Shown one piece after another: positions 1 through 7,869 of a stretch of 43,073 bases of DNA. Location: contig JANLFV010000008.1 in NCBI GenBank assembly GCA_024653345.1, positions 24,736 to 67,808 on the forward strand, written 5' to 3'. Numbering within the stretch: position 1 is the stretch's first letter; every line of letters starts with the position of its first letter. The notes under the pieces are model-generated. The model had not been told where the DNA came from. It ran no database searches and saw only the letters and a list, made by a program, of their open reading frames with translations. The DNA comes from Candidatus Acetothermia bacterium. GTDB taxonomy: Bacteria > Bipolaricaulota > Bipolaricaulia > RBG-16-55-9 > JANLFV01. A program made the translations under genes and the position numbers.

Positions 1-190
1 TGCGGGCCTTCGCCGCGGGCATGGCGCTCTTCACCCCGAACTTCCGAGCCTCGTAGGAGGCGGTCGAGACCACCCCCCGGCTCTCGGGGTCCCCGCCGAC
101 GATCACCGGCTTCCCGCGGAGCTCGGGGTGATCGAGCTGCTCGATCGCGGCGTAGAAGGCGTCCATGTCCACATGGACGATCTTCCTCAT
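1..190 (-). CDS. dinB: DNA polymerase IV (DinB), N-terminal fragment cut by the window edge
   Basis: Reverse-strand reading from ATG at 190 to base 1 gives 63 residues starting [18 protein letters not shown]. This is the first palm segment of a Y-family translesion polymerase: [11 protein letters not shown] carries the first metal-binding Asp residues and the aromatic steric gate. The stretch [17 protein letters not shown] is the typical finger region of Pol IV. The rest of the gene, including the second catalytic SxDE motif, lies beyond the window. The start overlaps the stop of the upstream tRNA-binding protein gene as ATGA (187-190), so translation is probably coupled. It is distinct from the complete second polymerase at 9429-10688. 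The family call is very safe; regulation by LexA is only an inference. Confidence 0.93.
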   Translation of the reverse strand, partial: MRKIVHVDMDAFYAAIEQLDHPELRGKPVIVGGDPESRGVVSTASYEARKFGVKSAMPAAKAR

Positions 191-522
191 GAGACCCGAG
201 CGCCGTTCGGTGCCTCCCGGTCGACCGTGACCAAGGCCAGGCCGCTGGGATGGACCGCCGCGAGGAGCATCCCCCGCGACTCGACCCCGCGGATCACCGC
301 CGGCTGGAGGTTGGCCACGACGATGATCTGCCGCCCCACTAGCTCCTCTGGCCGGTAGTGCTGGGCGATCCCGGCCACGAGCGGCCGCCGCTCGCCGCCG
401 AGATCGACCTCGAGCTTCAGCAGCTTCTCCGCCCCTGGAACGCGCTCCGCGGAGAGGACCGTGGCGACCCGGAGGTCGACCTCCCTGAACTGCTCGATCG
501 AGATGAGCTTGACTCCTTCCAT
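187..522 (-). CDS. Stand-alone tRNA-binding (OB-fold) protein, MetG C-terminal domain-like
   Basis: The 111-residue product matches the EMAP/Trbp111 OB-fold seen at the C-terminus of methionyl-tRNA synthetase and in free-standing proteins of this size. Visible hallmarks are [19 protein letters not shown] near the N-terminus, VAGIAQHY in the middle and [19 protein letters not shown] followed by a late Ser/Gly-rich strand. The family binds tRNA elbows nonspecifically and may act as a detached beta subunit of MetG. I chose ATG 522 because homology begins there and a promoter -10 lies 7 bp upstream; the reading frame stays open upstream but without family-like sequence. It has no Shine-Dalgarno sequence and looks leaderless. 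Its TGA overlaps the dinB ATG. Confidence 0.88.
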   Translation of the reverse strand: MEGVKLISIEQFREVDLRVATVLSAERVPGAEKLLKLEVDLGGERRPLVAGIAQHYRPEELVGRQIIVVANLQPAVIRGVESRGMLLAAVHPSGLALVTVDREAPNGARVS

Positions 523-529
523 CGGGTCG

Positions 530-558
530 ATTCTAGCCGGAGGCCGGGGACGCGCCAA
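530..558 (-). promoter_or_regulatory. Promoter of the tRNA-binding protein / dinB operon, leaderless type
   Basis: On the minus strand TTGGCG (558-553) is followed after exactly 17 bp by TAGAAT (535-530). Transcription would start at or next to the ATG at 522, and no Shine-Dalgarno is present, so the mRNA is probably leaderless. A 7-bp inverted repeat (544-550 with 563-569, CCGGGGA/TCCCCGG) straddles the -35 hexamer and could be an operator; a role in SOS control is speculation. Confidence 0.6.
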
Positions 559-655
559 GTCCTCCCCGGGCCAACCGTAACGGGGATCACTGTGGAGGGT
601 AACGGACTTCACCCCCCCATTTGACAGCGCTCCTTCGGCCCGATCTGGTCGGACT

Positions 656-677
656 TTAGACTGGGGCGCAAGTCTAA
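656..677. promoter_or_regulatory. Inverted repeat TTAGACT-N8-AGTCTAA upstream of the coiled-coil gene
   Basis: The two 7-bp arms (656-662 and 671-677) are perfectly complementary and lie just before the strong AAGGAGG ribosome binding site of the gene at 701. A perfect TTGACA occurs at 621-626, but no good -10 lies 16-18 bp after it; TAGACT at 657-662, inside the left arm, is another weak -10 candidate. The repeat may be an operator or a short 5' UTR hairpin. Confidence 0.4.
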
Positions 678-700
678 CCGTATCTAAGGAGGCAGAGAAG

Positions 701-1543
701 ATGCTCAAGAGGGTTATAGCGATTCTAGCCTTGGCGGCTCTCGCGAGCGCGCTCTCGCTGTTCACCGTCTGCGCGCAAGAGGACGGAGCGATCGGGGACA
801 AGATCGCCCAGATCGAGGCCTCGCTCTACAAGCTCGAGGGGATCGTGAAGGACCTGGCGTTCGACGCCCAGCGGCTCGGCAGCTTCGAGTCCATCCTCAA
901 GGAGGTCTCCTTCCAGATGAAGGAGAGCGAGGGGAAGATCCGCGATCTCTTGGGCTTCCAGCGCTCGGTGGAGGAGGACCTCCGCCCGCGGGTGGTCAAG
1001 CTCGAGAGCAGCGTCTCCGGCCTGTCGTTCACGGTCCAGAAGCAGGGGGAGAAGCTCACCAAGCTCGAGGGCTTGAGCGAGGCGGTGGCCGAGCTCCAGC
1101 CGCGGGTCTTCTCCCTCGAGACGACGGTCCAGGGGATCGCGGCGAAATTGAAGACCGATGAGGAGCAGCTCAAGCAGCTCTATCTCCAGGCCAACGACCT
1201 CCAGAAGCGGGTCGAGAGCCTCGAGCGAGACATGGCTCAGGTCCAGGCCCAGCTCCAGCTGGTCGGGGGGAAGCCGGAAGACCTCTCGAAGGTCCAGGAG
1301 TTGGTGAACCGCCTGGGCGTGGTCGAGACGAGCGTGGCGGGCCTCTCGGCCAAGGTCAAGCAGCAGGCGGAGCTCTTGGCCGATTATGACGGCCGGATCT
1401 TGCTGGTGGAGTCCCAGGTGGGGGAGATTGCCTCCCTCAAGGAGGAGATCGTCGCGCTGAAGCGGCGGGCGAACACGATGACCACGGTCGCAGTCCTCGG
1501 CCTGCTGGCCGGCATGGCCGCGGTGGTGCTGCACTTCATGTAG
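701..1543 (+). CDS. Secreted coiled-coil protein with C-terminal membrane anchor
   Basis: The 280-residue product has an N-terminal signal peptide (MLKRVIAILALAALASALSL, probable cleavage near CAQ at 24-26). A long central region (about 30-250) is rich in Leu/Glu/Lys heptads such as KIAQIEASLYKLEGIVKDL, predicting extended coiled coil. A hydrophobic segment at the very C-terminus (VAVLGLLAGMAAVVLHFM) lets both ends sit at a membrane. It has the look of a periplasmic spacer or tether; I do not recognise a named family. ATG 701 is preceded by AAGGAGG at ideal distance. It is monocistronic, ending in a hairpin shared with the convergent ridA. Confidence 0.8.
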   Translation: MLKRVIAILALAALASALSLFTVCAQEDGAIGDKIAQIEASLYKLEGIVKDLAFDAQRLGSFESILKEVSFQMKESEGKIRDLLGFQRSVEEDLRPRVVKLESSVSGLSFTVQKQGEKLTKLEGLSEAVAELQPRVFSLETTVQGIAAKLKTDEEQLKQLYLQANDLQKRVESLERDMAQVQAQLQLVGGKPEDLSKVQELVNRLGVVETSVAGLSAKVKQQAELLADYDGRILLVESQVGEIASLKEEIVALKRRANTMTTVAVLGLLAGMAAVVLHFM

Positions 1544-1569
1544 TTCTTTCGGGCCTGATGCGGGATGGC

Positions 1570-1620
1570 GGCCCGGTGAGCCGTGGCTTGGTAGGCGGCG
1601 CTTCTCACCGGGCCTTCTTC
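1570..1620 (+). terminator. Terminator hairpin between convergent coiled-coil gene and ridA
   Basis: GGCCCGGTGAG (1570-1580) pairs perfectly with CTCACCGGGCC (1604-1614) across a 23-nt loop and is followed by TTCTTC. The right arm overlaps the ridA stop region. It ends plus-strand transcription and, lacking a T-run on the other side, is a weaker terminator for the minus strand. Confidence 0.55.
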
Positions 1621-1991
1621 ATTGCGATCCCCTCGAGCTCGATTGGCACGCCTCTAGGGAGGGCCGCGACCTGGACAAACGAGCGGGCCGGGGGCTCCTT
1701 GGGGAAATAACTGGCATAGACCTCGTTGATCGCGGCGAAGTCGTTCATATCGGTGACATAGACAGTCACTTTCACCAGATCGTCCATTCCCGCCCCGGCG
1801 GCCTCCAAGATCGCCTTGATGTTCTCCAGACACTGGCGGGCCTGGGCACGGATGTCCCCTTCGACCAGGTTCCCGTCGCGGTCGAGCGGCAGCTGCCCCG
1901 AGGTGAAGATGAAGCCGTCGGCAATGATCGCCTGGGAATAGGGCCCGATCGTCGGCGGAGCCTTTGGGGTGCTGATAGGCTGCCTCTTCAT
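1605..1991 (-). CDS. ridA: RidA family reactive enamine/imine deaminase
   Basis: The 128-residue product is full length for RidA/YjgF/YER057c proteins, homotrimers that hydrolyse reactive 2-aminoacrylate and related imines formed by PLP enzymes. Family motifs are visible: IGPYSQAI near the start, FTSGQLPLD, QARQCLENIKAILEAAG, and the signature PPARSFVQVAALPRGVPIELEG containing the substrate-binding Arg. ATG 1991 (MKRQPIST) was chosen because homology starts there and a purine-rich AGGAAGGGAG lies upstream; an upstream in-frame start would add 28 unrelated residues. Its role fits the nearby PLP enzyme Kbl, although they are not in one operon. Confidence 0.93.
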   Translation of the reverse strand: MKRQPISTPKAPPTIGPYSQAIIADGFIFTSGQLPLDRDGNLVEGDIRAQARQCLENIKAILEAAGAGMDDLVKVTVYVTDMNDFAAINEVYASYFPKEPPARSFVQVAALPRGVPIELEGIAMKKAR

Positions 1992-2015
1992 CGTAGTGAT
2001 CTTCTCTCCCTTCCT

Positions 2016-2045
2016 AATATGCAGTTCCTCGCGAGGAGCTGTCAA
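2016..2045 (-). promoter_or_regulatory. ridA promoter with palindrome in the spacer
   Basis: On the minus strand TTGACA (2045-2040) and CATATT (2021-2016) are 18 bp apart. Between them sits AGCTCCTCGCGAGGAACT (2040-2023), an 18-bp palindrome with a single mismatch. Its core CCTCGCGAGG also occurs just after the lexA -10 element (7206-7215), so a shared repressor site is possible. Confidence 0.6.
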
Positions 2046-2107
2046 GTCAGCCCTCAGGGCTTTCGGGAAGTTCACGAGTTCATCCTCAGAATACCTAGCT
2101 TCTCCTC

Positions 2108-2139
2108 TTGAAAATTACCCCCCCCCCTCGTGGTATAAA
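2108..2139 (+). promoter_or_regulatory. Promoter with ten-C homopolymer in the spacer, candidate phase-variable
   Basis: TTGAAA (2108-2113) and an extended -10, TGGTATAAA (2131-2139), are separated by a 20-bp spacer that includes ten consecutive C bases (2118-2127). Slipped-strand changes in this tract would move the hexamers toward or away from the optimal 17 bp, as known for phase-variable surface genes in other bacteria. It drives the lipoprotein locus starting at 2175. Confidence 0.5.
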
Positions 2140-2174
2140 CAACTCAAAGCTTGAGCTTAAGGAGGGTGAGGGCG

Positions 2175-2693
2175 ATGAGAGGACTTAAGATCGGGTGGCT
2201 CATAGGGGTTCTTCTGCTCCTCGGGGCGTTGAGCGGCTGTTCGCTCTTCCTCCCGGAAGGGATCGAAGACATTACCAATAGCGATGAGCTCGGCTCCTCC
2301 TCGGGGTGGTTTGTGGCCGCCCAGGGCCAGGGCGGGCCGCCGGGGTGCATGCAGGAGCTCGCGCCTGGCCAGGTCAGGAAGGTCGCGGAGCGGCTCATCT
2401 CCACTAAGCCCGAGGCTAAGCTACTCCAGCAGGCTCTGGAGCGGCGGGGGAAGAGGCTCCAGTTGGGGAAGGCCCACGGCTACAAGGTGCGGGCTCACTC
2501 TAGAGTCGGAGGGCAGGGCCTGTTCGCCTTAGAGGAGGCGACGGAGGCGACCCTGATCGAGGTCCCCGCCGGCGCGGATGCTGCCCTCTATCTTCTGGAG
2601 TCCGCGAGTGGGGATGCGACTGAGTGGGCTTCCATGAGAGGCCGCCTCGGACGGGGAGAGGCTCATCCACCTGGAAGCGGGGCTGGAAGATGA
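2175..2693 (+). CDS. Lipoprotein, upstream part of a probably frameshifted gene
   Basis: ATG 2175 follows AAGGAGGGTGAGG. The 172-residue reading begins with a lipoprotein signal (hydrophobic LIGVLLLLGALSG then Cys22, lipobox LSGC). The next part is mixed alpha/beta (RKVAERLISTKPEAKLL, QLGKAHGYKVRAH). After about residue 153 (ATEWASM) the sequence becomes Arg/Gly/Pro-rich and unlike a protein. At the same place the +1 frame gives EAASDGERLIHLEAGLEDEG leading straight into the gene annotated from 2701, following a TGA at 2635-2637. I therefore think 2175-4656 is one ancestral gene broken by a single-base insertion near 2634-2640. A sequencing error or programmed frameshift is also possible. Function unknown. 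Confidence 0.6.
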   Translation: MRGLKIGWLIGVLLLLGALSGCSLFLPEGIEDITNSDELGSSSGWFVAAQGQGGPPGCMQELAPGQVRKVAERLISTKPEAKLLQQALERRGKRLQLGKAHGYKVRAHSRVGGQGLFALEEATEATLIEVPAGADAALYLLESASGDATEWASMRGRLGRGEAHPPGSGAGR

Positions 2694-2700
2694 GGGGAGT

Positions 2701-4656
2701 GTGGAAGGCGAGAGCGAGGACGGCCTCGGGGAGATGACTCTCTTCCTGCCTGACGATACAGGCATCGAGGAGGCGGCTGCTGATCTCCGGCAACTGCTAT
2801 TCGGTGACTCTGGGGCCGCGGGCGCGGGCGTGCGGGCCCTGGAGGCCGGCGGGTATGATTGGGCGATGGCGGAAGTGGTCCTCGACGACAGCCAGGTGAC
2901 GGTCAGCGCGGACGGCTCGGAGGAAATGGAGGCAGTGCTGGTGGTTCCGGAGGCGGGGACGAGCGGAGAGGTTTTGTGGGGCCGGACGAGGCCGATGATC
3001 GATGAGGGCCGAGCCCTCTACGCCACGGTGAAGGTGAAGCGGACGGCTCCCACAAGCGGCGCAACGCGGCGGACGCCGAAGGTGACGGCCCCGCCGGCGC
3101 AGGTCAAGCGGGGGCGCGAGCTGAAGTTTGAGCCGTTCGACCTGTGCCCTTACCAGAATTACGGAAGGGTCGCGGCCTTCCGCCGCGCGCTCTGCTACAA
3201 GTGGGAACGGCAGGCCGCGCAGAAGGTCCAGAAGGTCGCATTCGACAGAACCATCAAGAACTTGCCCGAGATCCGCAGCCAGCTCCCGGCTGCCGCCCAA
3301 CAATCGTCCAAGATCACGGGGGTAGTGGGGAATGACCGGGGCTTACTGGTGTATAACCCCAAGAATCTTGGCCCAGATGAACTCAAGAAGCTCTTCGACT
3401 CCACCGCAAGCGGTGCAGCCGCCTTGTCGGAGGAGGGACAGGTAGAGGGACAGCAAGTATACGAGCTCCTCAAGATCTTTCTAGACTTCATAAAGGATCT
3501 CGTGCAACAGTGGCAGAAGATGGGCCAAGAAGAGCAAGACGCTTTCAAGAGGGCTCTCTTGGGCCTGCAGGTTTGCCAGGTTTACGAGGACCCGGTGCAA
3601 TGCGCGCGGCGCTATTGCTTTAGGATTGAAGAGGGTAAGTGTGTGCCATACGACTCAGAAGAAGCAAGGGCCTTTGCGAAGGTGGTCAATGGTATCGCCA
3701 AGGCTCTACAAAACTATCTCGGCTTCACCGACCCAAACCTCGCCCTGGCAGAAGCTCTTCGCATCATGGGGAAGTTTGCCTCTACATTACGGACTGATCA
3801 GGGCTTACTGACAGCTATCGTCGAACAGGCTGGAGTGGCAGGGATCATCGCCTTCGTCAAGTTAATGGAACAACAGACATATGCGTGTTCGCGATATGTA
3901 TATCCGACTGACATCGCTAGTTTCTTCGGAAAGCTCCTGGAACTGAAGGGAATCCTTGGCAAGTGGGATCTTTTCCTAGAGCATCTTGCGGCTGCCGCGG
4001 CCCAAGCGGCTGCCAATATGAACCGCGATGCGGCTCTGGAGATGATCGCCCGGCTCTACCTGCTGCAGGAGCTCTTCTCCAAGATGAAAGTGAGAGGATG
4101 GCAACGGCTAGAGTGCGGTTATACCGGAGGGGCTGGATGGGCAGGTCCCTTCTTCGACTTCTATGGCTGGAAACAATTCGATGTGAGTGGTATAGGCGAA
4201 TACCGATGGCACATCATGGGTTGGGTGGAGCCATATCTATCGCTAGGCGATCTAGACAGAATCCTGCGACAGATCGAGAATGCCGCCGACTGGATTCTCC
4301 GCAGTCTTCCCCTTAGACCCGGGGGCTGGGGGCCATTCTACCCTAGTGGGAAGCAGGCGATCGTGCAGGTCATCAATAACAGTGACCTTGGAGCTGTGGA
4401 GGCTCTTTGCGGTCGCTTGGGCTCCTATGGCGTTCCAGTTGTGATCATCGCCGGCGGCCAAGTGGCCTGCTACAGTGGGATCAGCCCGCAAGGGGCGCAA
4501 GACATCTGCGAGCAGATGGGCTACTGCAACTCCAGCACTGCCTCAAGCTCACAGGATGGTGCTTCCGCAGATCCTCCTGAGGGGACCTATAGCGTGCCAT
4601 TCGCAGATCCAAATACAGGCTTATGTCCGCCGGGATGGTCTTTCTGCATGATATGA
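2701..4656 (+). CDS. Large exported protein of unknown function, downstream part of the frameshifted lipoprotein gene
   Basis: Taken alone from GTG 2701 it is 651 residues with no signal peptide and no proper ribosome binding site; meaningful sequence in this frame already starts at 2638 just after a TGA. This supports its being the continuation of the lipoprotein reading frame at 2175. I see no recognised domain. Visible features are an acidic N-terminal part, a helical middle (FRRALCYKWERQAAQKVQK, then FLDFIKDLVQQWQKMGQEEQ), several Cys residues, and a Gly/aromatic C-terminal part containing VPVVIIAGGQVACYSG and ending GLCPPGWSFCMI. Codon use from about 3300 on is less GC-biased than in neighbouring genes, hinting at a different history. 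Ten bases separate it from the beta-helix gene, so they are co-transcribed. Confidence 0.6.
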   Translation: MEGESEDGLGEMTLFLPDDTGIEEAAADLRQLLFGDSGAAGAGVRALEAGGYDWAMAEVVLDDSQVTVSADGSEEMEAVLVVPEAGTSGEVLWGRTRPMIDEGRALYATVKVKRTAPTSGATRRTPKVTAPPAQVKRGRELKFEPFDLCPYQNYGRVAAFRRALCYKWERQAAQKVQKVAFDRTIKNLPEIRSQLPAAAQQSSKITGVVGNDRGLLVYNPKNLGPDELKKLFDSTASGAAALSEEGQVEGQQVYELLKIFLDFIKDLVQQWQKMGQEEQDAFKRALLGLQVCQVYEDPVQCARRYCFRIEEGKCVPYDSEEARAFAKVVNGIAKALQNYLGFTDPNLALAEALRIMGKFASTLRTDQGLLTAIVEQAGVAGIIAFVKLMEQQTYACSRYVYPTDIASFFGKLLELKGILGKWDLFLEHLAAAAAQAAANMNRDAALEMIARLYLLQELFSKMKVRGWQRLECGYTGGAGWAGPFFDFYGWKQFDVSGIGEYRWHIMGWVEPYLSLGDLDRILRQIENAADWILRSLPLRPGGWGPFYPSGKQAIVQVINNSDLGAVEALCGRLGSYGVPVVIIAGGQVACYSGISPQGAQDICEQMGYCNSSTASSSQDGASADPPEGTYSVPFADPNTGLCPPGWSFCMI

Positions 4657-4666
4657 GGAGGGCGAG

Positions 4667-5881
4667 ATGAGGAGAGTGGCCTTGACCCTTGGCCTTTGTC
4701 TCCTGGTATTGGTCGGGCTGGGCGGCTTCCCCTCCGCCCAGCCCCTGCCGCCGGAACTTCTGTATCCTCTCACCGTCTGCCCGGAGGGGCCTCCGCGGTG
4801 CGACTTTGCCGCCATCCAGGCGGCGATCGAGGCAGCCCTGCCCGGGGCCTTCCTTCTGATCTATCCCGGGACCTACCGGGAGAACTTGGTTCTTGATAAG
4901 AGCCTCACTCTGGCGGCCACGGAGAGCGGCCAGGTCCGCATCCAGGGCACCCAGAAGTATGGGGCAACGCTCACCATTCAGGTAGAAGGAGAGATGAAAG
5001 TCCTGCTCGAGGGGCTCACTATCCTGGGGTTGACAAACCCAGCCGAGATCCCCCGGGGAATCGCAACTTACACTACCGGCGTGAAGATCGAGGGAGAGGG
5101 GTCCTTAAACTTCACTCTAGTCGGGGTCCAGATAGCCAATACCTCTGATGGAGTCGGATGTAACGGCCCTCTGATCTCAGTGGAGATCTCGCTCTACAAG
5201 TCTCGGCTAGCTGCAAACGACGGAGGTCTTGGTTGCCCAGTCGGGGAGGCGACTTTGCTGATCAAGGCCTCTGTGTTCTCCGGGAATGGCGCGGGAGTCT
5301 ATGCCTTCAAGAACACAAAGCTCGTCATCGAGGACAGTCTCTTCATCAGGAATGGCAACGGGGTGGGCACGTTAGTATCAGGGGGTATAAACGCGAAGGG
5401 CACAGAGGTGATCATTCGCCATTCTCAATTCTTCAATGACATCGTGGGTGTCTCCGCACAGGGAGATGAGAGGAGCCGCTTGGAAATCCGCGAGAGCCTC
5501 TTCTCAGGGGATAGGGGGATATTCATCATGGGCAAGCTGACCCTAGAGGCTTACGGCAATGAGTTCCGGAAACTCCAGTATTATGGCATGCGGATGATGC
5601 TGGGCACGCGGGCCCACCTAGAAGGCAACCTCTTCGAGGGGAACGGCGATGGGATAGCGGTCTTCTCCAGCGGCTATCTTGAAGAGGAGGAAGAACATTC
5701 CCTGCTGGAGGCGCGTGGGAATCGCTTTGTGGGGAACAAAGGGTGTGGCATCAGAATCGAAGATGTCGAGGCTGCCATAAGGGCTTTGAGCATTGCAGGG
5801 GAAGGGAACGAATTCTCAGAAAACGGTCAGGACCTCTGCCCCCCTGACTACCCCTGGCCGGAGGGCTTTGGCTCGCCCTGA
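4667..5881 (+). CDS. Secreted right-handed beta-helix repeat protein
   Basis: The 404-residue product has a clear signal peptide (MRRVALTLGLCLLVLVGLGG, cleavage near PSAQP). Residues 50-95 (CDFAAIQAAIEAALPGAFLL then IYPGTYREN) are the standard opening of pectate-lyase/NosD-like parallel beta-helices, where a periodic list of facts is threaded as coils. Coils such as ARGNRFVGNKGCGIRI, LEGNLFEGNGDGIAVFSSG and IEDSLFIRNGNGVG continue to the end. No catalytic residues can be assigned, so it may bind polysaccharide or be structural. ATG 4667 has AGGAGGGCGAG just upstream and follows the previous stop by 10 bp, so it belongs to the same transcript. Confidence 0.85.
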   Translation: MRRVALTLGLCLLVLVGLGGFPSAQPLPPELLYPLTVCPEGPPRCDFAAIQAAIEAALPGAFLLIYPGTYRENLVLDKSLTLAATESGQVRIQGTQKYGATLTIQVEGEMKVLLEGLTILGLTNPAEIPRGIATYTTGVKIEGEGSLNFTLVGVQIANTSDGVGCNGPLISVEISLYKSRLAANDGGLGCPVGEATLLIKASVFSGNGAGVYAFKNTKLVIEDSLFIRNGNGVGTLVSGGINAKGTEVIIRHSQFFNDIVGVSAQGDERSRLEIRESLFSGDRGIFIMGKLTLEAYGNEFRKLQYYGMRMMLGTRAHLEGNLFEGNGDGIAVFSSGYLEEEEEHSLLEARGNRFVGNKGCGIRIEDVEAAIRALSIAGEGNEFSENGQDLCPPDYPWPEGFGSP

Positions 5882-5899
5882 AGGGGGTTATGCTTCAGG

Positions 5900-7078
5900 T
5901 CACTTCAGGACCCTGAGGGCCTTCCCCACCTTCTCGAACTTCTCCAGGGCGAAGTCGAGGTCCTTGCGGGTGTGCAAAGCCGAGATCATCACCCGGATGC
6001 GGGCCTTCCCCTTCGGGACGGTGGGGTAGCCGATCGCCTGGGCGAAGACCCCCTCATCGAACAGTTTTTTCGAGAACTCCCAGGCGGTCTTGGCCTCACC
6101 GAGCATCACCGGTGTGATCGGGGTCTCGCTCTGACCGGTGTCGAACCCGAGCCGCTTCATCTCGGCCTTGAAGTAGCGGGCGTTCTCCCAGAGCTTCCGG
6201 ACCGGCTCGTCCGTCTCCTGCAAGATGGAGATGGCCGCGATGCAGGCCGCCACATCCGCGGGGGTGGTGGCCGAGGAGAAGAGGAACGGCCGGGCCCGCT
6301 GCCTCAAGTATTCGATGATCTTGGCCTTCCCGGCGAGGTAGCCGCCCACAACGCCGAAGGCCTTGGACATCGTCCCCATCTCCAGGTCCACCCGGCCGTG
6401 GAGCCCGAAGTGGTCCACGATCCCCCGGCCGTGATCCCCTAGGACACCCTCGCCGTGGGCGTCGTCGACCATCACGATCGCCTCGTATCTTTCGGCCAGC
6501 TCGACGATCTGCGGCAGCGGCGCGAGGTCCCCGTCCATGGAGAAGACCCCGTCGGTCACGATCAGCTTCTTCTTCACCGCCTTATTCTCTTCCAGAAGCT
6601 TGCCCAGGGCTGCGGTGTCGCGGTGGGGGTAGATGACCCTCTTGGCCTTGGTGAGCCGGCAGCCGTCGATGATCGAGGCGTGGTTCAGCTCGTCCGTGAA
6701 GATCAGATCCTCCTCGCCCATCAGAAGCGGTATGGCCGCGAGGTTCGAGATCAGCCCCCCTTGGAGGGAGAGGGCCGCCTCGGTCCGCTTGAACTCCGCG
6801 ATCTTCCGCTCCAGCTCAAGATGCAAGCTCATCGTCCCCGCGATCGAGCGGACCGCCGCGGGCCCGACGCCGTATTCATCGATCGCCCTTTTGGCCGCCT
6901 CCTTGAGCCGAGGGTCGTTGGCGAAGCCCAGGTAATTGTTCGAGCACATGTTCAGGACCTTCTTCCCGTCCACGACCGTCCAGGCCCCCACGGGGCCCCC
7001 GATCGTGCGGATGATGTTGTAGAGCCCTTGCTCCTTCAGGCTTTGGAGCTCCTCATCGATGAAGTCCAGCTTCCCCAT
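5900..7078 (-). CDS. kbl: Glycine C-acetyltransferase (2-amino-3-ketobutyrate CoA ligase)
   Basis: The 392-residue PLP enzyme of the alpha-oxoamine synthase family cleaves 2-amino-3-oxobutanoate with CoA to glycine and acetyl-CoA, the second step of threonine catabolism. Visible residues: [12 protein letters not shown] early, NHASIIDG with the PLP-stacking His133, [11 protein letters not shown] with Asp206/His208, and Schiff-base Lys239 in [18 protein letters not shown] supports Kbl, although related BioF and SPT share most motifs; the SDR threonine dehydrogenase at 11666 makes Kbl the best reading. ATG 7078 is preceded by GAGGAGGAACAG. It diverges from lexA, with a palindrome overlapping its own -35. 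Confidence 0.92.
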   Translation of the reverse strand: MGKLDFIDEELQSLKEQGLYNIIRTIGGPVGAWTVVDGKKVLNMCSNNYLGFANDPRLKEAAKRAIDEYGVGPAAVRSIAGTMSLHLELERKIAEFKRTEAALSLQGGLISNLAAIPLLMGEEDLIFTDELNHASIIDGCRLTKAKRVIYPHRDTAALGKLLEENKAVKKKLIVTDGVFSMDGDLAPLPQIVELAERYEAIVMVDDAHGEGVLGDHGRGIVDHFGLHGRVDLEMGTMSKAFGVVGGYLAGKAKIIEYLRQRARPFLFSSATTPADVAACIAAISILQETDEPVRKLWENARYFKAEMKRLGFDTGQSETPITPVMLGEAKTAWEFSKKLFDEGVFAQAIGYPTVPKGKARIRVMISALHTRKDLDFALEKFEKVGKALRVLK

Positions 7079-7119
7079 CTGTTCCTCCTCGAGATCGGCG
7101 TGCGCTCACTGCCCACCGG

Positions 7120-7156
7120 AGTTTATTTGAACCCATCTCGTCAGTCAAGCGCTTGA
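7120..7156 (-). promoter_or_regulatory. kbl promoter overlapped by a 12-bp palindrome
   Basis: On the minus strand TTGACT (7148-7143) precedes TAAACT (7125-7120) by 17 bp. A perfect palindrome TCAAGCGCTTGA (7145-7156) overlaps the -35 and lies 18 bp upstream of the divergent lexA -35, so a regulator bound here could affect both genes. Confidence 0.6.
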
Positions 7157-7174
7157 GGGCCGAGACCGGCTGCC

Positions 7175-7215
7175 TTGACATTAAAACGCTTGTTCGGTAT
7201 AATTGCCTCGCGAGG
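7175..7215 (+). promoter_or_regulatory. lexA promoter, consensus sigma-70, with downstream palindrome
   Basis: TTGACA (7175-7180), 17 bp, TATAAT (7198-7203) is a perfect housekeeping promoter. CCTCGCGAGG (7206-7215), a perfect palindrome, covers the expected start of transcription, where a repressor would block initiation. The same core lies in the ridA promoter. Autoregulation by LexA is expected from family knowledge, but the actual LexA box of this lineage cannot be fixed from one site. Confidence 0.75.
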
Positions 7216-7224
7216 AGCCGGGAG

Positions 7225-7848
7225 ATGGGACGGAAGCTAGGGCCGCTAACGGAGAGGCAGCAGCAGGTCCTCGAGTTCATCGTCCGGGCCGTCGATGAGC
7301 GGGGCCTCCCGCCCACGATCCGCGAGATCGGGAGGAGGTTCGGTCTGGCCTCCACAGTGACGGTCTGGCAGCATCTCCGTGCCCTGGAGCGGAAGGGCTA
7401 CATCCGCCGGCGTGAGGGGCAAGCCCGGGGGATCGAGCTGGTCCAGGAGCAGGTCCGCAAGCTCTTCCTCAACCGCCACCAGATCCCTCTTGTCGGAAGG
7501 GTCGCGGCTGGGAAGCCGATCCTGGCGGTGGAGAACATCGAGGGCTTCCTCAGCCTCGAGGAGCTCTTCCCCGGGGAGGGGAACTTCGCCCTGCGGGTCC
7601 AGGGGGACAGCATGAAGGAGGCGGACATCAAGCACGGGGACATCCTGATCGTCCGCCAGCAGCCGACCGCGGAGGTCGGTGAGATCGTGGTGGCGATCGT
7701 GAACGAGGAGGAGGCGACGGTGAAGCGGCTGGCCCGGATCGGGGGGCGGCTCTACCTGAAGCCGGCGAACGACCGGTATGAGCCGATCCCGGCCGAGGGG
7801 GCGCGGATCGTGGGGAAGGTTATCGGCTCCCTGCGCCGGTTCCGCTAG
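7225..7848 (+). CDS. lexA: LexA repressor
   Basis: The 207-residue SOS repressor is full length. The N-terminal winged helix is seen in LTERQQQVLEFI, PPTIREIGRRFGLAS (recognition helix) and LRALERKGYIRR. The self-cleavage site is Ala95-Gly96 in VGRVAAGKPI, followed by the S24-type protease domain with catalytic Ser129 (QGDSMKEADI) and Lys167 (EEATVKRLA). ATG 7225 (MGRKLGPLTERQ) was chosen because the promoter -10 ends at 7203, which excludes the more upstream in-frame start, and GGAGCCGGGAG lies ahead. It is followed after 21 bp by recA, so repressor and co-protease are co-transcribed. Confidence 0.96.
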   Translation: MGRKLGPLTERQQQVLEFIVRAVDERGLPPTIREIGRRFGLASTVTVWQHLRALERKGYIRRREGQARGIELVQEQVRKLFLNRHQIPLVGRVAAGKPILAVENIEGFLSLEELFPGEGNFALRVQGDSMKEADIKHGDILIVRQQPTAEVGEIVVAIVNEEEATVKRLARIGGRLYLKPANDRYEPIPAEGARIVGKVIGSLRRFR

Positions 7849-7869
7849 CTATCAACGGAGGAGGTCTAG

